From: Blattamonas nauphoetae
Lineage: Eukaryota > Preaxostyla > Oxymonadida
Direction of reading: 5' to 3'
Length of the DNA stretch: 64,000 nucleotides
Assembly (NCBI GenBank): GCA_033064195.1
Contig: JARBJD010000007.1
Location: forward strand, 372,001-436,000
Within the stretch, counting starts at the first letter, position 1. Every line of letters begins with the position of its first letter. Positions 10,101 through 21,242 of this stretch are shown here, piece after piece. Made by a program: the position numbers and the translations under genes. Under the pieces are notes generated by a model. That model was not told the origin of the DNA. It ran no database searches and saw nothing but the letters and a program-made list of their open reading frames with translations.

Positions 10101-10518
10101 TTGAGATCATTTGTCAAGGCGCTTGTGGCAATAATTGAGTTTGTTTGATTGGGGCGGAGAGATTTGATTGTCATATAGAGGATATGATGAAGGGCGCGCT
10201 ATGGGATAAGAGGTTGGATTCACAGAAAAAATGATCGAATACATTTGGGTTGTGGAATAGTTTTGTAGCTCCAAAGAATATTGTTTCTGCATCTTTCTCT
10301 TGGAAAGTTTCTCCAGTGTGAAGAAGATTGAGAATTCGTGTGAGGATTAAACGACTTTATCAGAAATATTTGGTATAATTGTATTGAATAACAGGACACC
10401 TTCTAGATGCTTTTGTTCCAGACTGGCTGAAAGCTTTCGCGTCAATGATAGTCTTTTGTTTGTCCACCCCATTGTAGGGAATGATTCCGTCCTCTGTATC
10501 TTTCTGGTCGAAATCCAT
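7150..10518 (-). CDS. COPG: Coatomer subunit gamma (COPI coat)
   Basis: Gamma-COP, part of the COPI coat on Golgi-to-ER vesicles. Nine exons (10518-10400, 10354-10243, 10198-10049, 9997-9878, 9848-9681, 9649-9376, 9337-9030, 8987-7368, 7335-7150) join in frame to about 1,018 residues. Eight introns are 29-51 nt. Landmarks are an N-terminal 'MDFDQKDTEDG' start like that of animal gamma-COP, the adaptin-like helical solenoid ('YHALAAIHAIRRND', 'ATCLMIRYA'), a low-complexity hinge, and a C-terminal appendage domain with the 'VVFERGDSG' and 'GIAQAWEKN' region. The protein is slightly longer than animal gamma-COP (about 870 aa), mainly in the hinge. The last 241 bp are duplicated in inverted orientation at 5071-5311 and 737-977. 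Confidence 0.95.
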
Positions 10519-10754
10519 TGAAAACAATGGTTTGATCGAGGAATGTCAACCAGTAGTTAGTATACATCGATATCACTCCCTTGATCAATATTGTGATCTA
10601 TTTTTGTGGATAATTTGAAAATGAATTGTCATAGTGCAGTGATTGAGGAGACGTGGAAATAAAGACAGTCATGCATGTCGTGTTACACAGGAAACGGAAG
10701 AAAGAGATCATCTTCTTCAAAAAAATTGAACAATGGACAGATGTTTGCAGTTTG

Positions 10755-11452
10755 TTAGTTGCATTGAAGGTTCTTGAGGTATTGGAAGGCGATCTCGTGA
10801 GAGCGAGCATTCACATCAATCTTCATTGTGCTGATGGTCTTGTCAATCTGTTCAAGGAACTGGATCACGAAATCAATCAGTTTAGCTTTCTCGAGATACT
10901 CGAGGTGGAAGTTTGTGATGAGGAACGAGAGATCGTAATCCTGAGTGAGAACATGAGAGAAAAGGATAAATCTGTAAATTAGGAAAACCTTGATAGCTTT
11001 TCTACGTAGGATCACAAAGTCATCGGCTCGTCTCATCAAGAAGTTTGTGAAGCGATGAGTGAGAAGCTTTTCCAATTCATCTGCTTGCTTGGTTTTGATA
11101 CTGACACGGACAGAATTAATGGACGTTTCAATCAAGCACATTTCATTTGCATTTCTCTTGATAAGGACAGGTCTCAAGATAGCTTCTTTTGTTTGTTCTG
11201 ACTCAACTTCTGGTTTGTTGTGTCTCTCGACAATACGAGACGGGAAGTTGGTCAAACAGAGAGCAGCATTAAGTGTTGATCTGATGCAATTGAGATAAGG
11301 TAGAAGTGTTGAAGAGCCTGGTTGAGCCTGCGATTGAGAGTTGAGTAATTTTGCGAATAAGAATGAAAGAAAGTGGTTTAATAGCATAAAGAAATCACAA
11401 TGAACGATGGAAAAAAAGGAAATAAAGTCAAAATAATTGGGTTCTATACCAT
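10755..11452 (-). CDS. ARPC4: Arp2/3 complex subunit 4 (ARPC4, p20)
   Basis: Core subunit of the Arp2/3 complex, which nucleates branched actin. Three exons: 11452-11450 (only the ATG), 11327-10989 and 10940-10755, giving 175 residues (animal ARPC4 is 168). Diagnostic stretches are '[10 protein letters not shown]', '[18 protein letters not shown]', 'FVILRRK', '[11 protein letters not shown]' and 'VNARS'. The first intron (122 nt) starts directly after the start codon; the second is 48 nt. The start fits because the translated sequence then begins [13 protein letters not shown], matching the family's short N-terminus. The gene is divergent from the PP1 inhibitor-2 gene with 80 bp between start codons. 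Confidence 0.95.
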
Positions 11453-11532
11453 TTCGTGTGATGGATGAGATCCGACACCAGAAAAAATCTTAATAAAGGG
11501 TGGTTCAAAGTCATTCTTAACCAGGGGAGTTT

Positions 11533-12573
11533 ATGGCATCAACACCTCTGAGAAGTTGCCTTGTTTCAACTCCTCGTTCAACTCCTGGATCAAGTGAACG
11601 ATGTTAGCTCTTCTTTCGACTGTTCATCACTTTTTTGTCGGACGCTTTTTCGCAATATTCATCCGTATTAAGCAACACCACGAGTTCGATTTGATGAAAA
11701 GAATCTGAAGCAAATTGAAGTTTCTTTTCTTTGATATAAGATTTCATATTTACTCGCATCTCTTGTCATTTCTATCTCAGTCTGAAAAACGTGAGTCACC
11801 ATATGGAACGATGTTGATTGATGATCCACCAACACCATTTATCCGATGGACTGAAGGAAGTATCAAAGCAGCGCTTATTTTCTTCTTGATTTCGTCAATC
11901 ATTCAAATTATTCTCTCTATTCTCATCCTCAATCCCTTTCACTATTTTCTCAAGGAGTCCAACAAGTTCCATTTCGGAATTCTCCTCTATCTCATTCACC
12001 ATTGGTCAGTATGAACGCATCCCCACTTGCGCTAAATTCCTCAACAAACCAATCACCTCTCAAAATGTCTCCAGCAACTAAAAGAAGTCCTGAACAGGAG
12101 CAAGTCTTCCAAGAAAAACGAGCAGGTCATTATAACGAGTACAGATGTCTTCTTGAAGCAAGAAAACACAAACGCGATCGATTGATCAAGAAGCTCAAAT
12201 CAAACTCTCCAAACGACAAGAATAGTATATTGAAGCTTAACCTTCTCTCCAGAACAATTACTTCGATGGAAAATTCACCCCAGAAACGTGAAAAGATCTT
12301 GAAACTCCAAGAGAGTGCGCAATCTCTCAGAAGCAGATCGTGGGATGAAGGCAGTCCTAGCTCGGTAAGCATCTCTGCAAAGCGAAAGGTGGATCTTTTT
12401 CTCTGTTTTATTCTCCACAGAAAAGCCGAAAAGATAAGAAAACCCCATTCAATCCACTTGTTTCCTCATCTGTTCAGACTCCTCCAACACCAGACACTCC
12501 TGACTCTGTCATCCGTTCTCACTCACACATTGGGGGAAGGAATGGACACATTCTCGATACTCCTCATCATTAA
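11533..12573 (+). CDS. PPP1R2: Protein phosphatase 1 inhibitor-2 (IPP-2)
   Basis: Regulatory inhibitor of protein phosphatase 1. Exons at about 11533-11593, 11673-11719, 11781-11869, 11955-12388 and 12421-12573 join in frame. The three PP1-contact motifs of inhibitor-2 are recognisable in order: 'TTPRVRFDEKNLKQIE' near the N-terminus (like KGILKN plus the following VRFDE region), 'YGTMLIDDPPTPF' in the middle (like YGLMKIDEPSTPY), and 'FQEKRAGHYNEYRCL' (like the RKLHYNEG helix). The last donor is ambiguous: a stronger GTAAGC donor at about 12366 and GTGGAT at 12389 both keep the frame, which would include or drop about eight residues. The C-terminal tail is Pro/Ser-rich and not conserved. Confidence 0.88.
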
Positions 12574-12727
12574 TTACGATCGGTCTTAATTCCTCATGCA
12601 ATTTTATGAATAGGCTTCACTTCACCCATCACAAGGAGAGTTAGTTTTCAGTCGGAATCGTTTAGGAAATTGTGATCACAAACCAATGTGTGACAAAATA
12701 AAAGCTTGAAATGGAGAATAAAGAGGA

Positions 12728-14783
12728 TTACAGCGCTCCAAGCTTCCGTCTAAAGAATTGGTACGCGAACTGAGTGTGTTTTGTCGAAATATTGTGAAAG
12801 GGGTTGATGACCGTCAACGGTCGATAATCAAAATCGTCACCGGGGACGCACTTTGAGTTTGGGAGGTCGCTGTTCGACGAATCGTGCAACCACTCGATAT
12901 CCAACATGTCCAAAATGTCGTCTTCGGTGCAATCCTCAATCGACCATCCCTTTGTCCCATTCTCAGAGTCTGCCTGTGTCTCATGTGTGTCGGCGTCATC
13001 ATCGATCTCTTCAATCAGCGCTCGCCTCTCTTGATGATCCACCGCAATCTGTTCTCCAAGAAACCCGACCGTCACATCGCCAACACAATGTTCGTCGTTC
13101 TCATCAGTGAAGACATGGCCCTGATGCGACGCAAGAGACATCCCAGACAGCCCGTAACATGTGTGGTAGTCATCGACAAGCGTGCTGGGTTTGTCCTTCA
13201 GCCCTCCAAACGTGTCTTGAGCACACGTGAAGGAGTACGAGAGGAGTCCGTTTGCGTCGAAGCAAGGCAGAGTGGATGTCGGCTCGAAAGGGGCTTCAAA
13301 ATGAAAGATGCCGTGGTGGTGTGAGGGAGGGTACGTGAGCGAATGGCTTCGCTTCTTTGCGAGGTCCACCAGTTCTTGTCTTGCTTTTCGTGCTTTTGTC
13401 ATTTTTACGTTGTGTAGTTTGGCCTTTGTGTCTGTCTTTTTCTGCTTCCTTTCTGCGCGACTCATCCGGACTTTCTTCTCTCCCATCACAAAATTATCCG
13501 AGTCAGAGTCATGTTCACTTGAGTCCATCTGCTCACTTGAATCGTCCGACGATGATTCGTCCAGATGGTCGAAGGTGAACACTTCCTCATCATTCCCAGT
13601 CACACTCTCACACAACCGTCCTGCCTTCTCCATCCGTGCTCGTTCCGTTCTCAGTTTAACGAGAGATTCAGAAACCTTCCCATTGGGAAAGGCAATTGAA
13701 TGAAATCGTCCAAAAACGGGGAGTGTACCGTCTGTACATGCCTTCTCATCCTTCGGTGTTGGTGCATCGTCAATTCCGACCAGTTCGTTCTGTTTGAGGA
13801 GGTGTGAGATGAACGAGGTGACGACACATCCTGCCCCTTGCCAGAACGAGTAGCAAGTGTCCACCAGTTTATGTGTCCTTCCATCAAACCCTCCCTCCTT
13901 CGAGCACTGCCGTTGTGACAGCCAATGCTCCACTCCCTCCAAGTCAACTGGCCACTCCACCTTTCCATCCTTCTTCTCCAAGAAACAGGGTTCTCCAGGA
14001 GCTCCAAGTCCAGCGAGAAGACCTAACGTGGCCATTGCACAGTATGTATATCCTCCGTGAGCTTCTGCGCCGATTGTTCCGGAGATTCCTCCTTCGTAAG
14101 TCTGGCAGAGTTTGATTTGACGGCCAACACTTTCGGTGAGTTCATCATCAAGAATACCGCAAAGACTGGCCGATGCTATCGCACAATATGCGCTTCGGCA
14201 ATCTGTATCACTGTTTTCGAGAGATTCCATATGAAAGGATCCTGGAGGGGCTAGTAACGATGGGTGTTTTGGGGTGAACGTTGAAGAAACATGAATCCTC
14301 TTCAAAAAGTCTTTCAATTTCGGTACATTGATGACATTCAGTGCTTCTTCAGTTCCAATGATAGCTAGTGTGTGAATGCACGCATATGTAGTCATTGAAT
14401 GAGGTGTGAATCCTGAGTTTCCCCCGAATCCTCCAGATTCTGATTGAAGCTTCGCAATTGATTGAATAATCCATTTTTCCAGGAGTGATCCGTGTTTGGG
14501 AACAGCTCCAAGTAGTTCAAGTGCATGAATGATCCAGAAATGCATCTGAATTCGAAATGAAAACTAAGCAATGAATGCAAACCCATCCGCGTTGTGCATC
14601 CTGTTTCTCATATTTCCAGGGATATCCTTTGAATCTACGACAACAATACCGGATATGTTCCATTCTATTCAGTGGTACAGGGCCACCAAACTTTGTCAGA
14701 ACATTTTCCATTGTGTGGAGGACACTCTCGCTAGTTTCTTGAAGAAGTGCCACACTATGGAAAGGTTTGCCGTGATGATCCAT
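12728..14783 (-). CDS. FNTB: Protein farnesyltransferase subunit beta
   Basis: Catalytic zinc subunit that attaches farnesyl to CaaX proteins. Two exons (14783-14583, 14545-12728) with a 37-nt intron give 672 residues, well above the usual 400-440. Farnesyl-type signatures: 'GTEEALNVINV', 'DCRSAYCAIASASL', 'CQTYEGGISG', 'EAHGGYTYCA' and 'HKLVDTCYSFWQ' (Asp and Cys zinc ligands), then 'VDDYHTCYGLSG' (His ligand). Between the two zinc-ligand motifs lies a low-complexity insert of about 170 residues, rich in Asp/Glu/Ser and then Lys/Arg (plus strand about 13300-13750). A further acidic stretch precedes the C-terminus 'VINPFHNI'. Geranylgeranyltransferase-I beta is less likely because of GTEEA-NVIN and the DxRSAYCA block. 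Confidence 0.93.
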
Positions 14784-14870
14784 TGAACACGATTGATTGT
14801 TCCACTGAGGATCCGTCCCCAATCGATCTTTTTTTGGAAAAGCGGTTCATCGTTTATATCGTTCTTTCTG

Positions 14871-17800
14871 ATGTTAGCCCCACAGAAAGATGATTCTAGC
14901 CTCGTTCTTAGTCCGATTCACGAAGAAGTGTGTCGATTTCTTCATCCATTCTAAATTGACTTCTCTTCAATATGATGCTTCTTCAGGACTATGATACTGG
15001 ACGAATTGGTTTGATTTATGTCTTGATTCACAGCATTCCTGTGTGATTTATCGCATTTTTGTGCGTGTAATTCCAGAATCAACTGAGGAATCACCAAAAG
15101 AACGAAAACCTCATCCAATCAGACGTATATTCTGATTTCTTGTCTATCTATATTAGGATCATCAAAATCACCTAAACCTGGTCGCTTTTACTATCCAATC
15201 AGAACACAGTTAAGCAATAGGTACCTTGTTTGTTCATGTTCAATTTTCGATTGTCAAGATTTTGCCTCTTTTTTATGTTAAATCGAATCTGTTTCCATCT
15301 TCTCATTATATACACTATTTCTACCTGATTCATCCATTTTTAGGATCAACAAAAACTCAAACAGGAAGGGCTGGAGAAAAGAAGAAAAATGGCCTCATTT
15401 GAAGAAGAACGAAGGGCAGAAGAAGAAAAGAATAAAAATGAGAAAACATCTGATATTCGTTCAACAACAACTGAATTTAGAGATTCTGTTCCTAAGGAAT
15501 ACGAAGGACGACTTACTCAAGAAGATAAAGAAAGAAGAATTGAACAGAAGATCGAAGGGCTTGCTAAGCGATTGAAAGTTCGAGAAGATGATCTTCTGGT
15601 CGGTATGAGATTTATTTCATCTCTCAAACATCGTGAATTGTCTTTTCGGAAACAAATTCAAAATCGTCATCTTATTCTCTTGTAATTCGCTTATATACTC
15701 CTAGGAAAACGAAGAGAATCTCAGCTTCTTGCAGAAATTAATAATCTTGAAAGTAAGTTTCGTGAAGAAAAGCAAAAGGCAAAAGAAAGGAAGGAGAAAG
15801 AAGAACACGATTGGATTAAATATGAACGAGAAGAAAGACTTCTTATTCATCACATCGTTAAGGCTGGAGCATGTTTTGCCATTCCACATCAACAAAATGA
15901 TCCAAATACTTCGGCAAATGATGACCTCAACACAACTTCAGTGAGACAGGTTTACTCTCTCAATAATTGATTATTCTGCTTATTAATTCCTTCACAATAT
16001 GATTTAGCCGTATTACTCGCTAACTGCTGAGCTTCCTCCGACGCACCCCTTTTCATCGTTCTCAATCAATCTCTGTGTCCGAGACGTCTTCGAGGATGAG
16101 CCAAAAGACATCGCGGAAGCGTGCTACACTGTCTGTTCTTTTTCATCTTTGTGACACATCTCTCCCACAGTCTGTCCTTTCTCTTACTCCGCTCCCAGCC
16201 TCTCTCAAACACACGACATACTCGCTCTTCCTTACTTACTCTCTCCCATCGGCCTTCCCTCTCCCGTATCTCGCCAGTCAGTTCTCTACGAGCACAGGTC
16301 AGCTCTCTGCGAAAACAGGTCAGCCCGCAAAACCCCTCCCAACCGCATCTGCCCCCTCCCCATCACAGTCGAAAACGACGGAAGCTGTTCTCCCTCTCCC
16401 TCCCACTCATCCTGAACTCTTTTCCTCACTTTTTAGTCTGCAAACAAAGCGAGCAGGTGGTTTGAAATCGACAGAAGTGAAAGTGGACTGGAAAGGAGAG
16501 GGGCTGGAGGAGGATGAGGAGGAAGACGAAGACAAGGAGAAACCGGAGCAGAAAGGTGTTGGTTTCTGTTGTTCTGTCTGTGGTGAACAGCGAATCCTTG
16601 CAATGTATGATAAAATCTTCCGTCCCAATCATTTTTCATCTCTGTCTAGTCTTCAAGAAGGGAAAAAGACATTTCAATCAACTCCAATAAACCAAATCTG
16701 TCTGCATTCTCCTTTTTTCATCAACAACACCATCCATAATCATAGCCACATCGACTGTGCCGACTCTCAACCATTTCTTCTTCCCCAACCCAATCGCCAA
16801 GTTTCTCACATCAACTCTCACTTTTGTCTCCGCTCCACAACTCTTTTTCTCCAAAATTGATTCTTTTCTCCTCGCCAACTCTGTCACATCTCCTTCGCTT
16901 CTCTCCACTCTCATCGAAGACACTCTGAATCCAAAGCCATCAACAACTTCCGGTGACGATTCAGATTCGAGTTCACAGAACGAAGAGAAAGAAACTCCAT
17001 CGACACCAGCCAAAACAGATGAAGACGACGAAGAGGAGGAGATGACAGAACAACACTGGCCTTTCTCCACCCTCACAATTGTGACATGGCGTGGCGAAGG
17101 CAGAGAGATTGATCCAGAAGAGGAAGAGCGAAAGAAGAAGGAGCGGCAGCTGAAAGAAAGACAGGAACGAGAGAGGATGTACCGTGCTATGCTTCGCGCC
17201 AAGAAATTGCAGGAAGACGCTGGCAAGCCGAAGTTTGTGATGGTTAAGCCGAAAGCCAACCCACGTGTGCCTTCTCCCTCTCCATCACACACTTATTTCT
17301 TCCCTCTCCCTTTATTCTCTGACCTCTCCTTTTCAGCTGGAAAAAGAGTTAAGAAGAAGGCAACGTCAAAGTCCAGTTACAACTACATTGAAGGGCCATC
17401 GGAGGAGGAACTTCAGGCCCAGAGGGAGGCTGAAGAAAGACGAAGAGTGTTGGAGGAAGAGAGAAAGAAGAAAGAGGAGGAGCAGCGAAAGAAGGAGGAG
17501 GAAGACAGGAAGAGGGAAGAGATGTTGTTTGCTCATCTCAGTACACAAATCAGTGAATGAACAGGTTTTGAAACCCACTTCCCCATCTCCTTTTCAATTG
17601 TCATTACAATCATCTGAACTGGTGGTAAGTCTGCTGAATCTTGAGTCTCTGTTGTTTTCCATTGAAAACTACTGATCAGCCCCCCATTTACTTTCATCAA
17701 GATGTCAGACAAGCAAAAGCCTGACGATGACTCTGAGTATGAATACGAAGAAGTGCTTGAGTATGAGGAGGTTTCTGAAAGTGACGAAGAAGATATGCCA

Positions 17801-18227
17801 ATCGCCTCTCCAATTAAAGTCGGGCACTCGAACCAAAAGCAAGTCCTCACCTCACTCGCCCAGTTCGATGTTTCAGATCGTAATAAAGAAAAGATTGCAG
17901 AAGAAACACAGGCGCGTGGACACATGGTGTCTTTAGTCCTTTCTTTTCCGGACAAGAAAACCGCGCAAATTGAAGTTTGCCCTCATTCTCTCTAAGAGTT
18001 CTGCTTTTTCAGGTCCCAACAGGACAAACAATTGAATATGTTAAGTCAATAATCCAGAATAAATTCAACGTGTCATTTTCCGATCTTGTATCTTTTTTTT
18101 GGGTTCTTATGTCAACCAGACACTCGTCTACGAAGGAACGCCTATGATTGATGTTTTCTGTATCAGTGATTATCCCAGTATCGCACCAAAGAAACAAAAT
18201 CTAATTGAAGTCCAGATTAGCCACTAA
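14871..18227 (+). CDS. Coiled-coil protein with C-terminal ubiquitin-like region, unidentified
   Basis: I do not recognise this protein. A multi-exon model starts at ATG 14871, 88 bp from the divergent farnesyltransferase gene. Small exons then join in frame to a charged coiled coil: 15344-15602 ('MASFEEERRAEEEKN'), 15705-15949 ('LLAEINNLESKFREEKQ') and an exon from 16008 ('PYYSLTAELPPTHPF'). A middle part (about 16180-17580) is Ser/Pro- and Glu-rich, with long Lys/Glu/Arg helices ('EEERKKKERQLKERQ'). After 17700 come a tyrosine/glutamate patch and a ubiquitin-like fold ('KKTAQIE', then 'VPTGQTIEYVKSIIQNKF' and 'TLVYEGTPMID'), ending at TAA 18225-18227. Exon borders between 16570 and 17700 are uncertain, and two adjacent genes (the second starting at ATG 17702) remain possible. 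The composition resembles flagellar or cytoskeletal proteins, but that is only an impression. Confidence 0.6.
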
Positions 18228-18540
18228 TTCGTCCAAATCAAACTTCACGATTCGGATGGAAGCACACATCCTTTCTAAGGGCTGCTGATACTTTCTCTTC
18301 ATTTTCTCATCATTTCAAGTGTTATTACACCCTGATTTCGTATTGATCACTCTCTCTTCTCTTTTAATCGATTCTTCATTCATCGTCCATAGTCCAACTC
18401 ATTCTCAACGCACACAATACAATATTGATACAATCGTTGTCCCAACTATCAAAATACATCTGAGAAACACACTCTAACTGTTTGTTGGTGAATAAGAGAA
18501 AGAACAATAGTGAGATGGGGTATTGTTGAAAAGAAGAAAA
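18228..18540. other. Convergent intergenic stretch, no gene seen
   Basis: 313 bp between two convergent gene ends. It is AT-rich with pyrimidine runs, holds no open frame of interest, and shows no repeat or RNA gene that I can see. It presumably contains both 3' untranslated regions. Confidence 0.6.
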
Positions 18541-19935
18541 TCAAGACCCAGCCCGATGAGACAATAGTGTAAAGCAATCATTACAAACTCTTTGATTCTT
18601 GATGTTATAGTCAGGGATATCTGCCTTCAGATAACAGCATTTTCCGCAGAAAATGTAGCCACAATTCCGGCAGTGATGTCGACGATTTATATGTGTAAAT
18701 CGAGCTCTACAAGAACGACAATTCGATGTGGCTTCATCAGGGACCCATTTTGGGGCTTTTTGTTCCCGATCAACCTTTGAAACAGATTTGGCATCTGTTG
18801 GAAGGTTCCCAACAAGAAATGGAGCGATCTCGGGGCGGGCGATAGTGCCATCTTGTTCTGTGAAAGAAAGAGTGGAAGGGTCAGCGAAAATATCTTCTAA
18901 TGAATGTGTTGAGCGAGGAATGTATTGCTCCGTCTGATAATCGTAGAAATCTGCAATGGGAAGGGTAAAAGAAAAGAGTTTTGTGTTTAGCTCTTTATCT
19001 CCATATCCTCCACTTAGCAAGACTTTGATTGACTTCAGTTCTTCCGAACGAAGAGGTGATGTTGGTGGTGCTGAGAGTTGTTTGAAGGATGATTCTTCAC
19101 GATTTGGCAGGTCCATCAAACATAAGCTGCTGTAAGCCAAAGCAGGGGGTGATTGCGAAGATGCAAATGTGACTTTGGTCCATGTCAGTGTGACGAAATC
19201 AAATCGGAAGAGCGTGTTTGTAATAGTTCCATGCTCGTCGTATCCGCCAAAGACAAACAAGTTGTCATAAACCATCACAGCAGAATGAGCATATCTGCAG
19301 GGAGCATCGGCTTCGTTTGTGGCTTGGATCATCGTCCAGGTTGCGTAAACAGAGTTATAAACATATAAATCTTGCATGACAACACCGTTGGCAGCTGTGC
19401 CTCCAAAAAGAACAGCACGCATTGTTCCCCATGGTACAAGAGTATGGAAGCCGCGTGAAGGTGGCAAGAAAGAGCTGATGTGTGGTGGAGACCATTCAAA
19501 TGTTGTCGTATCAAGAACGAGAGTCTTATTATTTGGGAGTCCATCGGCTGGATTTACAATTCCCCCAAAACAAACAACCATTCGCCCTTCATGTAAAGAG
19601 CAGAGAGCGTGGCCAACTTGTGGGATGAGGAGAGATGGATTGAGATACGATATTCCAATGAATGGGACTTCATTGAATGTACGTGTTTCTGGAGATGAGG
19701 GAAAAGAATATGATAAATAGACTTGGAGAAACATACCAAGTGAAAATAGAAATATTCCTGGTGAAGAGCTCGTTGAATTTTGTCCTCCAACAAACAAGAT
19801 AAATGAAGGGCCGAGTCGAGTTGAAGCCAAATTGTTAGACGTTTTGGAAAATGGGAGAGATGTAGAGATAGTTTCAGAAGAGCATGATGTTGGTTGGACA
19901 GAAATGAGTTGGATTGTTGCTTCAGGACTTGTCAT
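18541..19935 (-). CDS. Kelch-repeat protein with C-terminal FYVE zinc finger
   Basis: Two exons (19935-19737, 19688-18541) give 448 residues from the ATG at 19935. An in-frame upstream ATG at 20028 would add about 31 hydrophobic residues, which look like untranslated sequence. Residues of about 30-310 hold kelch-type beta-propeller blades ('FILFVGGQN', 'MVVCFGGIV', 'RAVLFGGTAANG', 'NLFVFGGYDEHG', 'VLLSGGYGDKE'). The C-terminal 65 residues form a FYVE finger: WVPD, CRSC, RRHHCRNCG, CGKCC, RVCNDC. FYVE fingers bind phosphatidylinositol 3-phosphate on endosomes, so an endosomal adaptor is likely. The 48-nt intron is a multiple of three without a stop, so its retention would be silent to the frame. 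Confidence 0.9.
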   Translation of the reverse strand: MTSPEATIQLISVQPTSCSSETISTSLPFSKTSNNLASTRLGPSFILFVGGQNSTSSSPGIFLFSLGMFLQVYLSYSFPSSPETRTFNEVPFIGISYLNPSLLIPQVGHALCSLHEGRMVVCFGGIVNPADGLPNNKTLVLDTTTFEWSPPHISSFLPPSRGFHTLVPWGTMRAVLFGGTAANGVVMQDLYVYNSVYATWTMIQATNEADAPCRYAHSAVMVYDNLFVFGGYDEHGTITNTLFRFDFVTLTWTKVTFASSQSPPALAYSSLCLMDLPNREESSFKQLSAPPTSPLRSEELKSIKVLLSGGYGDKELNTKLFSFTLPIADFYDYQTEQYIPRSTHSLEDIFADPSTLSFTEQDGTIARPEIAPFLVGNLPTDAKSVSKVDREQKAPKWVPDEATSNCRSCRARFTHINRRHHCRNCGYIFCGKCCYLKADIPDYNIKNQRVCNDCFTLLSHRAGS

Positions 19936-20211
19936 TTCATTGGGAAGGAGGAGATATGAATTTTTGAAGAAGACAGAAAAACAATTGTTCCTATGGTACG
20001 AAGTTGAAAACAAGAGAAAATGCCACACTTAAATGAGATTGACTCTTTTGGTGAGATGACTGTCAGTTGAGACGAGGGGGAAACTGGGGAAGATGTCATC
20101 GGTCAAAAGTGGATAATGGAGTTTATGAATGCTGAAAAGTCTTTTGAAACTTAACTTACTTCCGGTTTCACCGAATGATCGTGTTAAAATGTTTTTGGTT
20201 TGATCCAAAAA

Positions 20212-21063
20212 ATGTCAACAGTCGAAAAAACAGGTGTCGATGATTCCTACAGCAAATCATATGAACCCGTTGCTCACTTGAATGAAGTTCAACTTGAATC
20301 AGGTGAGGAGAATGAGGAATTACTCTATAAATGGTATCGTTTACATCAACTTTCGCTGACCCAACTCGTCCGCTTCTAATCAATCTTTTCATTTAGCCGA
20401 GCTAAATTGCTCCGAATGGATCGATCACTCGCTCAACCTGAATGGTATATCACTCTTTTTCTCAATCATTATCATCTCATTTCTCACCAAGGAGAGAACG
20501 AGGAGTTGGAGAGGTCAAATTCCTCCGCACCAAAGGAACTGAAAAGGTGAGGATTCTAATGAGGCGTGAGATTACACTGAATCTCTGTCTCAACCACTTT
20601 AGTGTGTTTTGTCACAGTTGTTCAGATGCTTCGCTTTTCTCGTTTATTTCTGAATATATTCTATTTTCTTTGTACATTTTCATGATGTTTCAACTTTTTT
20701 TGCATTTTCAGTTGCTGAAGGCCTTGACTTAACCCCGAACCCAGGAAGTGATAGGGGTTGGATGTGGCGTGCAAACGATTTTGATGGGGAGAAAACTAGC
20801 ATGGAAATCTTCTTCATTAGGTTCAATACCGTCGAACGTATGGTTTTTCATGATCATCAAGTTTTTCTTCTCCAGAGGCAACTGAATTTAAAACCCTCTT
20901 TGAACGAATTGTACGAAAGGAGGATATTGCTGGTATTCCTGTCGTGGATGAACCAGCTCCAAAAGTTGATGATAAGACTGATGATAAGAAGGAAGAAGGA
21001 AAATCTGAGGAGACAAAACCAGAAACAGAAAAGGAAGGAACGAAAGAGGAGAAAAAGGAATAA
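20212..21063 (+). CDS. RANBP1: Ran-binding protein 1 (RanBD domain)
   Basis: Cytoplasmic co-activator of RanGAP that helps release export complexes. Five exons (20212-20333, 20397-20444, 20492-20601, 20712-20837, 20876-21063) join to 197 residues. The Ran-binding domain is clear: '[18 protein letters not shown]', 'YKCRAKLLRM', '[13 protein letters not shown]', '[17 protein letters not shown]', 'GWMWRANDF' and '[17 protein letters not shown]'. The C-terminal 50 residues are Lys/Glu-rich, as in animal RanBP1. Four introns are 36-110 nt. The divergent neighbour (kelch-FYVE) leaves an upstream gap of about 180-280 bp depending on its start. Confidence 0.94.
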
Positions 21064-21242
21064 AAGCTGGACTTCCAAACCCCATCTCACTTATTGAGGA
21101 AAGAACAGCAGGATCATTCGCTAGATCATTGAAGAATCACAACAAATCTTGGAAATGAGGAAAATAAGATTACCCGAATAAATAAACATAAGAAAGGAAA
21201 AATGGCTGCGGAGTCCAGGTGATGCAATTAAAAAAGGGGCGT

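Noticed and set aside
12366-12420. A single firm last intron for inhibitor-2
   Set aside because: Two donors keep the frame and I cannot choose between them from sequence, so I report the ambiguity instead.
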